Origin: an uncultured Blautia sp.
GTDB lineage: Bacteria; Bacillota; Clostridia; Lachnospirales; Lachnospiraceae
Direction: 5' to 3'
Length of the DNA: 28,621 bases
NCBI GenBank assembly: GCA_934402155.1
Contig: CAKRTP010000009.1
Location: 1-28,621, forward strand
Below, piece after piece: positions 17,884-25,054 of the stretch. The stretch's first letter is position 1; each line of letters opens with the position of its first letter. The notes under the pieces were generated by a model. That model made no database searches. It worked only from the letters and a program-made list of their open reading frames with translations, and was not told where the DNA came from. Made by a program: the position numbers and the translations under genes.

Positions 17884-17930
17884 ATAAAGCAGCAAAAAAG
17901 AGCACTTTGTGCTCTTTTTTGCTGCTTTAT
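17884..17930. terminator. Bidirectional terminator between glycerophosphotransferase and acyltransferase genes
   Basis: A perfect 22-bp stem (17884-17905 with 17909-17930) and a 3-base loop, containing six-base A and T runs, begin three bases after the stop at 17881. It includes the stop codon of the convergent acyltransferase gene (17927-17929). It can serve both strands. Confidence 0.92.
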
Positions 17931-19039
17931 AAAGTTCGATCCGCCCAGCTTATGATCCCATTACTGATCCATGTTGAAAATTTATCGAAACGCACTATCC
18001 TGCGCACAACATCCAGCAGAACAGATATTGCCAGACAAACTCCCAAAATAAAAATCCATATAACTGCTGCATATTTCAGAGAATATGTAAAATCCCGAAG
18101 CCATACTGCCCTTATGAATGTATGAATATAGAAAATATTAGCAGAATGTTTTCCTATAAATCCCAGAATCTGACGTATCCCCGGTATTTCGATCACAAAC
18201 TCATATGCCCAGTAAATAAACACTACCGGTATCATGCCATTAAGCAAAAACTCAAAATGCTCTGTTCCCCATCGCATATTAAATATTCTGCAGAGAATAT
18301 ACAACACAGCTGTACTCAGAATAAACTTTAACAGTTTATTTAAAACTGTATTTTTCACAATATGAAATGCCTTAAGCCGTTCCAGTACCTTCTGATCCGC
18401 AAAACAGACTGCCAGCGGTGCCACGAACAGATACTTCGTAAGATGTACATGTTTTTCCAGCATAAAGCTGCCCAAAATCAAAAACATAAAAACCATCAGC
18501 CATCCATATTTCTTATAAACTCTGACCAGAAAAGGCATAAAGAAAATCAGCAGGATCTCAAGACTTAAATACCACCATGTATTAATCTGCATCTGTACTC
18601 CAAAAAGATGTCCCAGACCAAGAAAATCCATTCCCGCATTGACCAGATTAACAAGAATTCCATTCCTGTACCTGGACGTATGTGTCAGATATGTAACTCC
18701 CGTGCAAAATAAAAACGGCAGCGCAAACGAAAGTACAAGTTTCACATAGCGTTTCAGAACAAACAGGGTAGCTTCATGTCCTGTAAACTCATATTCCTTA
18801 TACTGCGCTTTCATAGACAGGGTAAGACCATATACTGACAAAAAAGCAAAAATCCCGACACAATTAACCATTACGCGACAAATTTCCATTGCAGCGGCCT
18901 CTGACAATGGCCAGAAATCCACTGGATAACCATACATTCGATCCTTTGCAGAAAAACTGTGATAAAGAATCAGAAATATAACAGCAATTCCCTTTACTGC
19001 AGTGGTATTCTCTTTGGTAAATTTCAGTTTTTTCTCCAT
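17927..19039 (-). CDS. Membrane acyltransferase, acyltransferase family 3
   Basis: The 370-residue protein has about ten hydrophobic segments and the family-3 acyltransferase signature near the N terminus: KGIAVIFLILYHSF, with the conserved His in the first membrane helix. FIGKHSANIFYIHTF appears near the C terminus. Members move acyl groups, often acetyl, across or at the membrane onto sugars, peptidoglycan or wall polymers. No extra SGNH esterase domain is present. Its position between two glycerophosphotransferase genes suggests it decorates the same surface polymer; the acceptor is inference. GAGGGG precedes the ATG. It has its own promoter at 19071-19100. Confidence 0.85.
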   Translation of the reverse strand: MEKKLKFTKENTTAVKGIAVIFLILYHSFSAKDRMYGYPVDFWPLSEAAAMEICRVMVNCVGIFAFLSVYGLTLSMKAQYKEYEFTGHEATLFVLKRYVKLVLSFALPFLFCTGVTYLTHTSRYRNGILVNLVNAGMDFLGLGHLFGVQMQINTWWYLSLEILLIFFMPFLVRVYKKYGWLMVFMFLILGSFMLEKHVHLTKYLFVAPLAVCFADQKVLERLKAFHIVKNTVLNKLLKFILSTAVLYILCRIFNMRWGTEHFEFLLNGMIPVVFIYWAYEFVIEIPGIRQILGFIGKHSANIFYIHTFIRAVWLRDFTYSLKYAAVIWIFILGVCLAISVLLDVVRRIVRFDKFSTWISNGIISWADRTL

Positions 19040-19070
19040 TCAATTCCCCTCATATTCATCATTTCACTTC

Positions 19071-19100
19071 ATTCTATCTCAGTTCTTTATCTATTGTCAA
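19071..19100 (-). promoter_or_regulatory. Promoter of the acyltransferase gene
   Basis: On the minus strand there is a TTGACA -35 (19095-19100), an 18-base spacer and a TAGAAT -10 (19071-19076). Transcription would start near 19064, with a 25-base leader. Confidence 0.75.
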
Positions 19101-19122
19101 TCTGTTTACTGTTCACAGCAAC

Positions 19123-19151
19123 TTGCAAATTCTCTGCTGCTTCTGTATAAT
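19123..19151 (+). promoter_or_regulatory. Promoter of the second glycerophosphotransferase gene
   Basis: A TTGCAA -35 (19123-19128), a 17-base spacer and a perfect TATAAT -10 (19146-19151). It is divergent from the acyltransferase promoter, with 22 bases between the two -35 elements, so one regulator could control both. Confidence 0.7.
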
Positions 19152-19203
19152 TTTATGATATCAGCCACGGCAAAGCTGCCAGGCAATCCGCAAAAACAAA
19201 AAA

Positions 19204-19213
19204 GGGGATCCCC
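19204..19213 (+). promoter_or_regulatory. Palindromic ribosome binding site, GGGGATCCCC
   Basis: The only Shine-Dalgarno-like sequence before the ATG at 19214 is AAGGGGATC, and its GGGG is the left half of a perfect 10-base palindrome ending directly at the start codon. The two halves are too close to fold on one RNA, but they could pair with another copy. The site marks the translation start. Confidence 0.6.
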
Positions 19214-20779
19214 ATGAAGCGCTCATTACAGATAACTCATATCAGAATAAAGAAACAACAGCTTTATCTCACAGTTTCACTTCCTTCAGATGCTGCGAAG
19301 TTCCAGGCAGAACTTTTTTGTCAGGACGCTTCCCATACTTACCGGCATCCGCTTCCGTGTATTTATCAAAATACCCAGAAGATGATTTTTCTCATTAATA
19401 CCGATCTGTTGGAACACGGCGAAAATGACTGGTGCCTGAATCTCTATTCCGACACCTGTCCGGAACCCTGGCTCCCGATTCTTGGAGGCAGGCTGCGAAT
19501 CAAACTTATCCTCGGAACTTATTGCATCAAACAAAAGGATTCTGTTTTTTTTCCGATGGGAAGCACAGGCCATCGTTTCATTCTGAGAAGCCGTCCTGTA
19601 AAAACATACGACAGGCCTCTCTTTCGCTTCAAAGAACTTGCTGCTTTCGGACTTGGAAAACTATTAAATCCTCTTTGGAAAAAGCGTCATATCTGGCTCA
19701 TTTATGAAAAATACTGTATTTCTGCTCAGGATAACGGCTTTTGTTTCTTCCAGTATTGTATGGAAAATCTTTCTCCCGAAGAAAAAAAGAACATTTTCTT
19801 TATACTGGACAAATCCTCTCCGCAATGGTCATCAGCGTGTAAATACAGTTCCAATATTGTTCCGTTTTTAAGCTTCCGGCATCTTCTGTATCTGTTAACG
19901 GCAAACTTATACGTTGCCTCGGACAGCCGGCTTCATGCATTTGCCTGGAAGCCAATGCCAAATCTGATTTCCCGCGAGATCAATAAACACGATATTTATT
20001 TTCTCCAGCATGGTGTTCTTGCATTAAAACGAGTGGAGGATCTTTTTGGAATCAACGGTACAAGTTCCATGACCTATTTCACAGCTTCCTCTGAAATAGA
20101 AAAGGCCATTATCGAACAGGATTTTGGCTATAAACCTGAACAGATTCCCATAACCGGACTCAGCCGATGGGATGTCCTCAAAGACAAGTCTGACCCTGCA
20201 CATCCTTCTATTCTTGTCATGCCTACATGGAGAAGCTGGCTGGAAGATCAGGGGGATGAGAACTTCCGTCAGAGCGACTATTATAAAGAATACACATCCC
20301 TTTTAAACGATCAGAAACTTCGGGAATTTTTACATCAGACACATGCAGAATTAATTTTTTATATTCACCCAAAACTCCGGGAATACATCTCTTCTTTCCA
20401 TGCAGAAGACCCTCAGATAAAACTGATTCCCTTCGGCAGCATTTCCATGAAACAGCTCATCATGAAATGTTCCATGCTGATCACAGACTACTCCAGTGTA
20501 TCATGGGATGTTTATTACCTGGGCAAACCTGTTTTATTTTATCAGTTCGACCTGAGAAAATACAACGAAACTACCGGAAGCTATATCGACATGGAAACAG
20601 AACTCTTCGGTGAACGCTGCATGACAAGAACAGATCTGCTCAATAAGATTTTTGAATATACCGAAAATAATTTTAAAGAAAAACCACAATATGCCAAAAT
20701 GAGGCAAAAATACTTTGCCTATCATGATCACAACAATCGCAGACGAACTTATAAATTTATAAAAGACCAGGGCTATTAA
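19214..20779 (+). CDS. CDP-glycerol glycerophosphotransferase family protein, short form
   Basis: This 521-residue paralogue of the gene at 15785 shares in order AQDNGFCFFQYCME, FLQHGVLALKRVEDLFG with His266, GLSRWDVLKDKS, MPTWRSWLEDQ, FYIHPKL with His385, ITDYSSVSWDVYYLGKP and GSYIDMETELFGER. Both histidines of the TagF-type active site are kept. The N-terminal region before the catalytic part is about 150 residues, half that of the other copy. A likely role is priming or polymerising a polyol-phosphate wall polymer, with the paralogue doing the other step; which does which cannot be told. The start is set by the ribosome binding site at 19204-19213. The left arm of its terminator encodes the last residues. 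Confidence 0.88.
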   Translation: MKRSLQITHIRIKKQQLYLTVSLPSDAAKFQAELFCQDASHTYRHPLPCIYQNTQKMIFLINTDLLEHGENDWCLNLYSDTCPEPWLPILGGRLRIKLILGTYCIKQKDSVFFPMGSTGHRFILRSRPVKTYDRPLFRFKELAAFGLGKLLNPLWKKRHIWLIYEKYCISAQDNGFCFFQYCMENLSPEEKKNIFFILDKSSPQWSSACKYSSNIVPFLSFRHLLYLLTANLYVASDSRLHAFAWKPMPNLISREINKHDIYFLQHGVLALKRVEDLFGINGTSSMTYFTASSEIEKAIIEQDFGYKPEQIPITGLSRWDVLKDKSDPAHPSILVMPTWRSWLEDQGDENFRQSDYYKEYTSLLNDQKLREFLHQTHAELIFYIHPKLREYISSFHAEDPQIKLIPFGSISMKQLIMKCSMLITDYSSVSWDVYYLGKPVLFYQFDLRKYNETTGSYIDMETELFGERCMTRTDLLNKIFEYTENNFKEKPQYAKMRQKYFAYHDHNNRRRTYKFIKDQGY

Positions 20780-20792
20780 CACCCTGGTCTTT
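20762..20792. terminator. Bidirectional terminator overlapping the glycerophosphotransferase 3' end
   Basis: An 11-bp perfect stem, AAAGACCAGGG (20762-20772) with CCCTGGTCTTT (20782-20792), has a 9-base loop containing the TAA stop. TCCTATTTT follows on the plus strand. It ends one base before the stop of the convergent permease gene, where TTTTAT follows on the minus strand, so it probably serves both. Confidence 0.85.
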
Positions 20793-20793
20793 C

Positions 20794-21570
20794 CTATTTT
20801 ATCAGTTCTGTTAAAATCTTTATGAAAAAGATCACAATAACAACTACCATGATCGGTTTTACAATCTTACTTCCCTTGCTTGTAAAACAATGACTTCCCA
20901 GATAATTTCCTGCCATATTACAGCATCCTGCAGCAACTCCAAGAGGAATATATGCCGCACCATTAAACAGAAATACAGCAAGTGCAGAAAGATTTGTAGT
21001 CAGATTGATTGCCTTTGTTGTTCCGGCTGCGTCGTGCAGAGACAGGTGACAGAAAGCTGTAAACAACAGCATCAGAAATGTACCTGTGCCTGGTCCGTAA
21101 ATTCCATCATAAATTCCTATCCCAAATGCAATTCCAATACATTTCAGGATCAGGTTCAAATTTACTTCATCCAGAACCTCATAATCCGGATTTTCCTGAA
21201 GAGCCTTACTTCTCAGTACATAAAAAAGAATAACCGGCAATACTATCAGCATAGCGATTTTTAATATTCTTTCATCGATTCTTAAAGTAAATTCTGCTCC
21301 AAGTGATGAACCGACAACAGCAGCTATGATAGCCGGCACACAGATTTTCCACTTCATAAATCCCTGACGCAAATAATAAAAAGTGGAAACCGTCGTTCCC
21401 ATGGCACTGCTGATCTTATTTGTTGCAATTGCTGTATGCGCCGGAAGTCCTACTATCATATATGCCGGCAGCGAGATCAGACCTCCGCCTCCTGCAATAG
21501 AATCCACAAATCCCGCCAGAAACACAAAAAAGCATACAACCAGATAAACTAAAACTATATTTTCTCCCAT
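20794..21570 (-). CDS. TauE/SafE (TSUP) family membrane permease
   Basis: The 258-residue protein has about eight hydrophobic segments and the repeated TSUP signatures: DSIAGGGGLISLPAYMIVGLPAHTAIATNKISSAMGT in the first half and GIYDGIYGPGTGTFLMLLF, TTKAINLTTNLSAL in the second. The family moves sulfite, sulfoacetate and other organic anions across the cytoplasmic membrane; the substrate here is unknown. GAGGAG precedes the ATG and partly overlaps the intergenic bases after the acetyltransferase stop, 12 bases upstream. It is the last gene of a three-gene operon. Confidence 0.9.
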   Translation of the reverse strand: MGENIVLVYLVVCFFVFLAGFVDSIAGGGGLISLPAYMIVGLPAHTAIATNKISSAMGTTVSTFYYLRQGFMKWKICVPAIIAAVVGSSLGAEFTLRIDERILKIAMLIVLPVILFYVLRSKALQENPDYEVLDEVNLNLILKCIGIAFGIGIYDGIYGPGTGTFLMLLFTAFCHLSLHDAAGTTKAINLTTNLSALAVFLFNGAAYIPLGVAAGCCNMAGNYLGSHCFTSKGSKIVKPIMVVVIVIFFIKILTELIK

Positions 21571-21582
21571 AACTCTCCTCGT

Positions 21583-22137
21583 TTATTTTCTCTCTGAAAG
21601 CAAAGTCGGATTCAGAAACTGTACGTACTCCTCACCCAGCACTTCTCTCAGGAAATCCACATATTCCTGAAATGTAAGTTCGCCATTGGGTGTAAGGATT
21701 TCAAAATCCGTATCATATACATTTGCAAATAATCCTGTTTCTTTCAGCCCATTTCGCAGATAAAAATCCTTTCTCCTTTTGCGGTCCTGTGCATTGTCTG
21801 CGTTCTCATCCTGCGTTTCAATCTCAAAAATATATTTCTGATCTTCAAAATGTGAAAGCAGGATTTCCAGCCCTTTACTTCCATAACCGCCGCTTCGTTT
21901 CTCCGGTAAGACAGCATAATAATCAAGAAGTACGTAATCTCCGCTGTGCAGGTTAATGGCAAGTCCTACGAACTCGCCCTCTTCCACCAACGCATTCATT
22001 TCCATCTTACCGTCTTTGACAAGCTGCTCCATCACATACATTGGCTTTTTTTCCTGTTCCGGAAAGGCGGCCTCATATAATTCATACAACTGTTCTTTAT
22101 ATTGCCTTCCCTCATCATCAATGTTCATTAATTTCAT
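21583..22137 (-). CDS. GNAT family N-acetyltransferase
   Basis: The 184-residue protein has the GNAT core: an N-terminal YEAAFPEQEKKP (typical of a clostridial subgroup), beta-strands ending LLDYYAVLPEKRSGGYGSKGLEIL with the acetyl-CoA loop (about residues 70-92), and FYLRNGLKETG (about 125-135), the usual family strand-loop. It transfers an acetyl group from acetyl-CoA to an unknown amine. AGGAG precedes the ATG. It lies 19 bases after the 83-residue gene and 12 bases before the permease, so all three are likely one transcript. Confidence 0.85.
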   Translation of the reverse strand: MKLMNIDDEGRQYKEQLYELYEAAFPEQEKKPMYVMEQLVKDGKMEMNALVEEGEFVGLAINLHSGDYVLLDYYAVLPEKRSGGYGSKGLEILLSHFEDQKYIFEIETQDENADNAQDRKRRKDFYLRNGLKETGLFANVYDTDFEILTPNGELTFQEYVDFLREVLGEEYVQFLNPTLLSERK

Positions 22138-22156
22138 AGTTTTCCTGCTCCTGTTT

Positions 22157-22408
22157 TTAATTGCTGATCATATCCGGCCAGGAAAGAATTTCTTCTGAAA
22201 TTTCAGTCTCATAATCTCCTTCAATATCCTGACTTCTTCCTGCCTCATAAATATTTGTTTCTGCCCCCCAGATATTATCGTAATATTCCCATACATGGAA
22301 TTTCAGACCACGGAACATAAAATCCAGACTTCCACATCCATCTTCTTCTGTATATTCATATTTAATATTTTTGGCTCTTAACGCATCCTGTACTTTTTCT
22401 AATCTCAT
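22157..22408 (-). CDS. 83-residue protein of unknown function
   Basis: I cannot assign this small acidic, aromatic-rich protein. It starts MRLEKVQDALRAKNIKYEYTEEDGCGSLDF and has a beta-strand-like core with FMFRGLKFHVWEYYDNIWGAETNIY. It has no signal peptide or membrane helix. The open frame extends to 22618, but the predicted promoter (22457-22485) lies inside that extension and the ATG at 22408 has GGGAG upstream, so the short start is right. It is the first gene of the operon with the GNAT enzyme and the permease. Confidence 0.75.
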   Translation of the reverse strand: MRLEKVQDALRAKNIKYEYTEEDGCGSLDFMFRGLKFHVWEYYDNIWGAETNIYEAGRSQDIEGDYETEISEEILSWPDMISN

Positions 22409-22456
22409 CTCTATCTCCCGTTCCTCGCATTTATTTCTCTGTGAAATACGCCTACT

Positions 22457-22485
22457 ATTATATGAAAAATCCGCAGGAAAAGCAA
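22457..22485 (-). promoter_or_regulatory. Promoter of the 83-residue protein/GNAT/permease operon
   Basis: On the minus strand there is a TTGCTT -35 (22480-22485), a 17-base spacer and a TATAAT -10 (22457-22462). Transcription would begin near 22450, about 42 bases before the start codon. Confidence 0.75.
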
Positions 22486-22505
22486 GTTTATCTACTTGCA
22501 GATAA
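22482..22505. repeat. Two interlocked inverted repeats between divergent promoters
   Basis: GCAAGT (22482-22487), TTATCT (22488-22493), ACTTGC (22494-22499) and AGATAA (22500-22505) follow each other without gaps. The first pairs with the third and the second with the fourth. The block overlaps the -35 elements of both divergent promoters, so it may be an operator. Confidence 0.5.
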
Positions 22506-22524
22506 TTCTGGAATGTTTTATGAT
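22497..22524 (+). promoter_or_regulatory. Possible promoter of the PLP enzyme gene
   Basis: A TTGCAG -35 (22497-22502), a 16-base spacer and a TATGAT -10 (22519-22524). A leader of about 28 bases would precede the ATG at 22559. Confidence 0.5.
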
Positions 22525-22558
22525 AATAAAAACTAAAAATGTAAGGAAGTATACGACT

Positions 22559-23647
22559 ATGACTACCAAAATGGTTTTCCACGGAAGTGATATAGAAAAA
22601 ATCTGCAGCTATTATCATTTAAATAAAGAAGATATCATAAAATTCGGAGCAAATGTAAATCCACTTGGACTTTCATCCGGTGTGCGAGAAGCGCTTGCCT
22701 CCCATATAGATCTTTTTTCTTCTTATCCTGACCGTAATTATACAAGTCTCCGTAATACAATTTCTGAATACTGCCATATTCCGGCTGATTTTATACTTCC
22801 CGGAAACGGCTCCAGTGAACTGATCGCTCTGTTGATCCAGGAAAAGGCACCCAGACATACTCTGATCCTCGGACCTACTTATTCTGAATACTCACGTGAA
22901 CTTTCTTTCTCCGGAAGCACGCAGGAATATTATCATCTGCAGGAGGAACAGGATTTCTGTCTGGATGTTGATGATCTCTGCAGAACACTCGAAGATAATT
23001 ATGATTTTCTTATCCTCTGCAACCCCAACAATCCAACTTCCTCTGCAATTCCACAGGAAGATCTCAGAAAACTGCTCACATTCTGCAGCAATCATAACAT
23101 TTTTGTAATGATCGATGAGACCTATGTTGAATTTGCACCGGACATTGATAAAATCACTGCTGTTCCACTCACAAAAGATTTTTCCAATCTCATGGTGCTG
23201 CGAGGTGTTTCCAAATTTTATGCTGCTCCGGGAATGCGTCTTGGATATGGCATTACCGGAAATATGGAGTTTCTTGCCCGGATGAGAGAGAAACAGACAC
23301 CATGGTCCCTCAACAGTCTTGGTGCCTATGCCGGAGAATTAATGTTCAAAGATCAGGAGTATATCCAGAAGACCAGAAAGCTGATTCTTTCTGAAAGGGA
23401 CAAACTTTACAAAGAACTGAAAAAAATCCCAACATACAAAGTTTATCCTGCATACGCAAACTTTCTGCTGCTCAAGATCCAAAAAGCAGGTCTTACCTCA
23501 TCCGATGTCTTCGAGGCCTGCATCAGACAGGGACTTATGATTCGTGACTGTGCCTCTTTCCAGTGTCTGGATGGAGAATTCATCCGTTTCTGCATCATGA
23601 TGCCAGAAGACAATGCCCGTTTACTCAATGTATTAAAGCAGCTGTAA
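22559..23647 (+). CDS. PLP-dependent aminotransferase/decarboxylase (HisC/CobD-like)
   Basis: The 362-residue fold-type I PLP enzyme resembles both histidinol-phosphate aminotransferase and threonine-phosphate decarboxylase. Visible motifs are the N-terminal HGSD and FGANVNPLG (about 29-37, closest to CobD), YPDRNYTSLR, PGNGSSELI, CNPNNPT (154-160), IDETYVEF with Asp186, the PLP lysine Lys219 in GVSKFYAAPGMRLGYG, and Arg227. A C-terminal MIRDCASFQCLDGEFIRFCI follows the family pattern. No histidine or cobalamin genes are nearby, so the substrate cannot be decided. The frame is open to 22496; the ATG at 22559 is preferred because AAGGAAG lies upstream and it starts with the conserved HGSD region. 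A second ATG follows four codons later. Confidence 0.85.
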   Translation: MTTKMVFHGSDIEKICSYYHLNKEDIIKFGANVNPLGLSSGVREALASHIDLFSSYPDRNYTSLRNTISEYCHIPADFILPGNGSSELIALLIQEKAPRHTLILGPTYSEYSRELSFSGSTQEYYHLQEEQDFCLDVDDLCRTLEDNYDFLILCNPNNPTSSAIPQEDLRKLLTFCSNHNIFVMIDETYVEFAPDIDKITAVPLTKDFSNLMVLRGVSKFYAAPGMRLGYGITGNMEFLARMREKQTPWSLNSLGAYAGELMFKDQEYIQKTRKLILSERDKLYKELKKIPTYKVYPAYANFLLLKIQKAGLTSSDVFEACIRQGLMIRDCASFQCLDGEFIRFCIMMPEDNARLLNVLKQL

Positions 23648-23662
23648 CCCAGCTGCTTTTTT
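23636..23662. terminator. Terminator overlapping the ends of the PLP enzyme gene and spoIIID
   Basis: An 8-bp stem, AAGCAGCT (23636-23643) with AGCTGCTT (23651-23658), has a loop containing the PLP gene stop and is followed by TTTTC on the plus strand. Its end touches the spoIIID stop (23662-23664). On the minus strand only a weak T-run follows, so it is strongest for the plus-strand gene. Confidence 0.82.
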
Positions 23663-23916
23663 CATCTCACCATATGAAGATATTTTTCTTTTGTAGCCAG
23701 TCCGCCCCGGATATGCCGTTCCTGCTTATTTACATCCAGGATCTTCCTCACTTCTGCTGCCAGAGAAGGATTGATCGTTCTCAGTCGTTCAGCACAGTCT
23801 TTATGTACCGTACTCTTACTTATCCCAAATTTCTTTGCCGCCTGACGTACTGTAGCACGGGTTTCAATTATGTAACACGCGACTTCCACTGCCCGCTCTT
23901 CAATATAATCTTTCAA
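23662..23916 (-). CDS. spoIIID: Sporulation transcriptional regulator SpoIIID (TTG start)
   Basis: The 84-residue protein is recognised as SpoIIID, the mother-cell DNA-binding regulator acting between sigma-E and sigma-K. It has DYIEERAVEVACYIIETRATVRQAAKKFGISKSTVHKDCAERL, a helix-turn-helix with the very conserved SKSTVHKD, then INPSLAAEVRKILD and RHIRGGLATKEKY. Homology and the Shine-Dalgarno position place the start at the TTG at 23914-23916 (MKDYIEER...), seven codons after a GTG at 23937 that also opens the frame. GGGGGA lies six to seven bases before the TTG. It is a single-gene unit downstream of the aldo/keto reductase. A sigma-E-type promoter at 23947-23976 fits its expected expression. 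Its presence marks the host as a spore former. Confidence 0.93.
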   Translation of the reverse strand: MKDYIEERAVEVACYIIETRATVRQAAKKFGISKSTVHKDCAERLRTINPSLAAEVRKILDVNKQERHIRGGLATKEKYLHMVR

Positions 23917-23921
23917 AGGAA

Positions 23922-23963
23922 AATCCCCCGAGATCACTGTTTTTACAGTGTATGCGGGGGATT
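23922..23963 (-). terminator. Hairpin between the aldo/keto reductase gene and spoIIID
   Basis: A 9-bp outer stem, AATCCCCCG (23922-23930) with CGGGGGATT (23955-23963), and a 6-bp inner stem, CACTGT (23935-23940) with ACAGTG (23945-23950), have a 4-base loop. On the minus strand TTTCC follows, so it can terminate the upstream reductase transcript. The 3' arm contains the spoIIID ribosome binding site. Confidence 0.75.
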
Positions 23964-23976
23964 CTTACAGACATTC
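23947..23976 (-). promoter_or_regulatory. Putative sigma-E promoter of spoIIID
   Basis: On the minus strand CATACACT (23947-23954) matches the B. subtilis sigma-E -10 consensus CATACAHT completely. GAATGTC (23970-23976) matches 5 of 7 of the -35 consensus KMATATT, with a 15-base spacer. The start would be near 23940-23942, giving a leader of about 25 bases. spoIIID is sigma-E-dependent in B. subtilis. Confidence 0.7.
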
Positions 23977-23984
23977 CTTATTTT

Positions 23985-24977
23985 TTAATTCAATGAAATT
24001 TCATCGATCAGTTTCAGTTCCTCTTTTGTAAATGGAGCACAGCTGACTGCCTTTATATTATCAAGAATCTGCTGTGGCTTGGATGCACCGATCAGCACAC
24101 TCGTTACCTCTTCCTTCTGCAGCAGCCATCCAAGTGCCATATCTGCGAGCTTCTCTCCACGCTGTGATGCCAGTTCATTCAGCCTGCGTATCTGATCAAG
24201 TCTGTGCATATCAAGCGTACTTTCTTTGAGAAATCTTCCATCTGTACGTATACGACTGTCTTTTGGAATCCCTTCCAGATAGCGGTCCGTCAACTGTCCC
24301 TGCGCAAGAGGACTGAAGGTAATAAGTCCTTTCTTCAGAATTCCTGTTGTTTTCTTCAGTCCATTTTTTTCTACCGTTCTGTCAAAGATAGAATAGCGGT
24401 TCTGATTGATCACAAACGGACAATGCAGATCTTTGAGAATTGAAGCTGCTTCACTCAATGTTTTTCCATCATAGTTGGAAAGTCCGACATACAGTGCTTT
24501 TCCACTCTGTACAGCACTTGCCAGTGCCCCCATCGTTTCTTCCAGCGGCGTAGCCGGATCCATTCTGTGATGATAAAAAATATCCACATATTCCAGTCCC
24601 ATACGTTTCAGGCTCTGATCCAGACTTGAAAGAAGATATTTACGACTTCCCCAGTTACCATAAGGACCATCCCACATCTCATAGCCGGCCTTTGTCGTGA
24701 TGATCAGCTCATCACGGTAAATTCCCAGATCCTCTTTCAGGATTCTGCCGAAATTCTTCTCCGCACTTCCCGGTTCCGGACCATAATTATTTGCCAGATC
24801 AAACTGCGTAATTCCATTATCAAAAGCTGTGAAGCAAAGCTTTTTCATATTTTCAAATTTCGCGGTATCGCCAAAATTATGCCATAACCCCAGCGATACT
24901 TTCGGAAGCATCAGTCCACTGTTTCCACAGTGGCTGTATTCCATCGTTGTATATCTGTCCTTTGATGCAGTGTACAT
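23985..24977 (-). CDS. Aldo/keto reductase, YghZ (glyceraldehyde-3-phosphate reductase-like) subgroup
   Basis: The 330-residue NADPH-dependent oxidoreductase is typical of the YghZ/Gpr subgroup: MYTASKDRYTTMEYSHCGNSGL, LSLGLWHNFG-like, FDLANNYGPEPGSAE (catalytic Asp and Tyr), ITTKAGYEMW (Lys), YHHRMDP (His), then PLAQGQLTDRYL and the cofactor loop VLIGASKPQQI. It reduces aldehydes, probably toxic ones such as methylglyoxal or glyceraldehyde derivatives; the substrate is inferred. It has no membrane segment. GGGAGGA precedes the ATG. The promoter upstream contains a MerR-like dyad. The gene is a single unit followed by the hairpin and spoIIID. Confidence 0.92.
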   Translation of the reverse strand: MYTASKDRYTTMEYSHCGNSGLMLPKVSLGLWHNFGDTAKFENMKKLCFTAFDNGITQFDLANNYGPEPGSAEKNFGRILKEDLGIYRDELIITTKAGYEMWDGPYGNWGSRKYLLSSLDQSLKRMGLEYVDIFYHHRMDPATPLEETMGALASAVQSGKALYVGLSNYDGKTLSEAASILKDLHCPFVINQNRYSIFDRTVEKNGLKKTTGILKKGLITFSPLAQGQLTDRYLEGIPKDSRIRTDGRFLKESTLDMHRLDQIRRLNELASQRGEKLADMALGWLLQKEEVTSVLIGASKPQQILDNIKAVSCAPFTKEELKLIDEISLN

Positions 24978-25054
24978 ATCTTTTCCTCCCGCTGTGTATT
25001 TTTGTATTCCTGCAGCTGTTCAACACCTTCGCAGTTACAGCTTTCTTTTATACA

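Noticed and set aside
22409-22618. Longer N terminus of the 83-residue protein
   Set aside because: The extension would cover the predicted promoter and overlap the divergent gene start; an internal ATG has a ribosome binding site.
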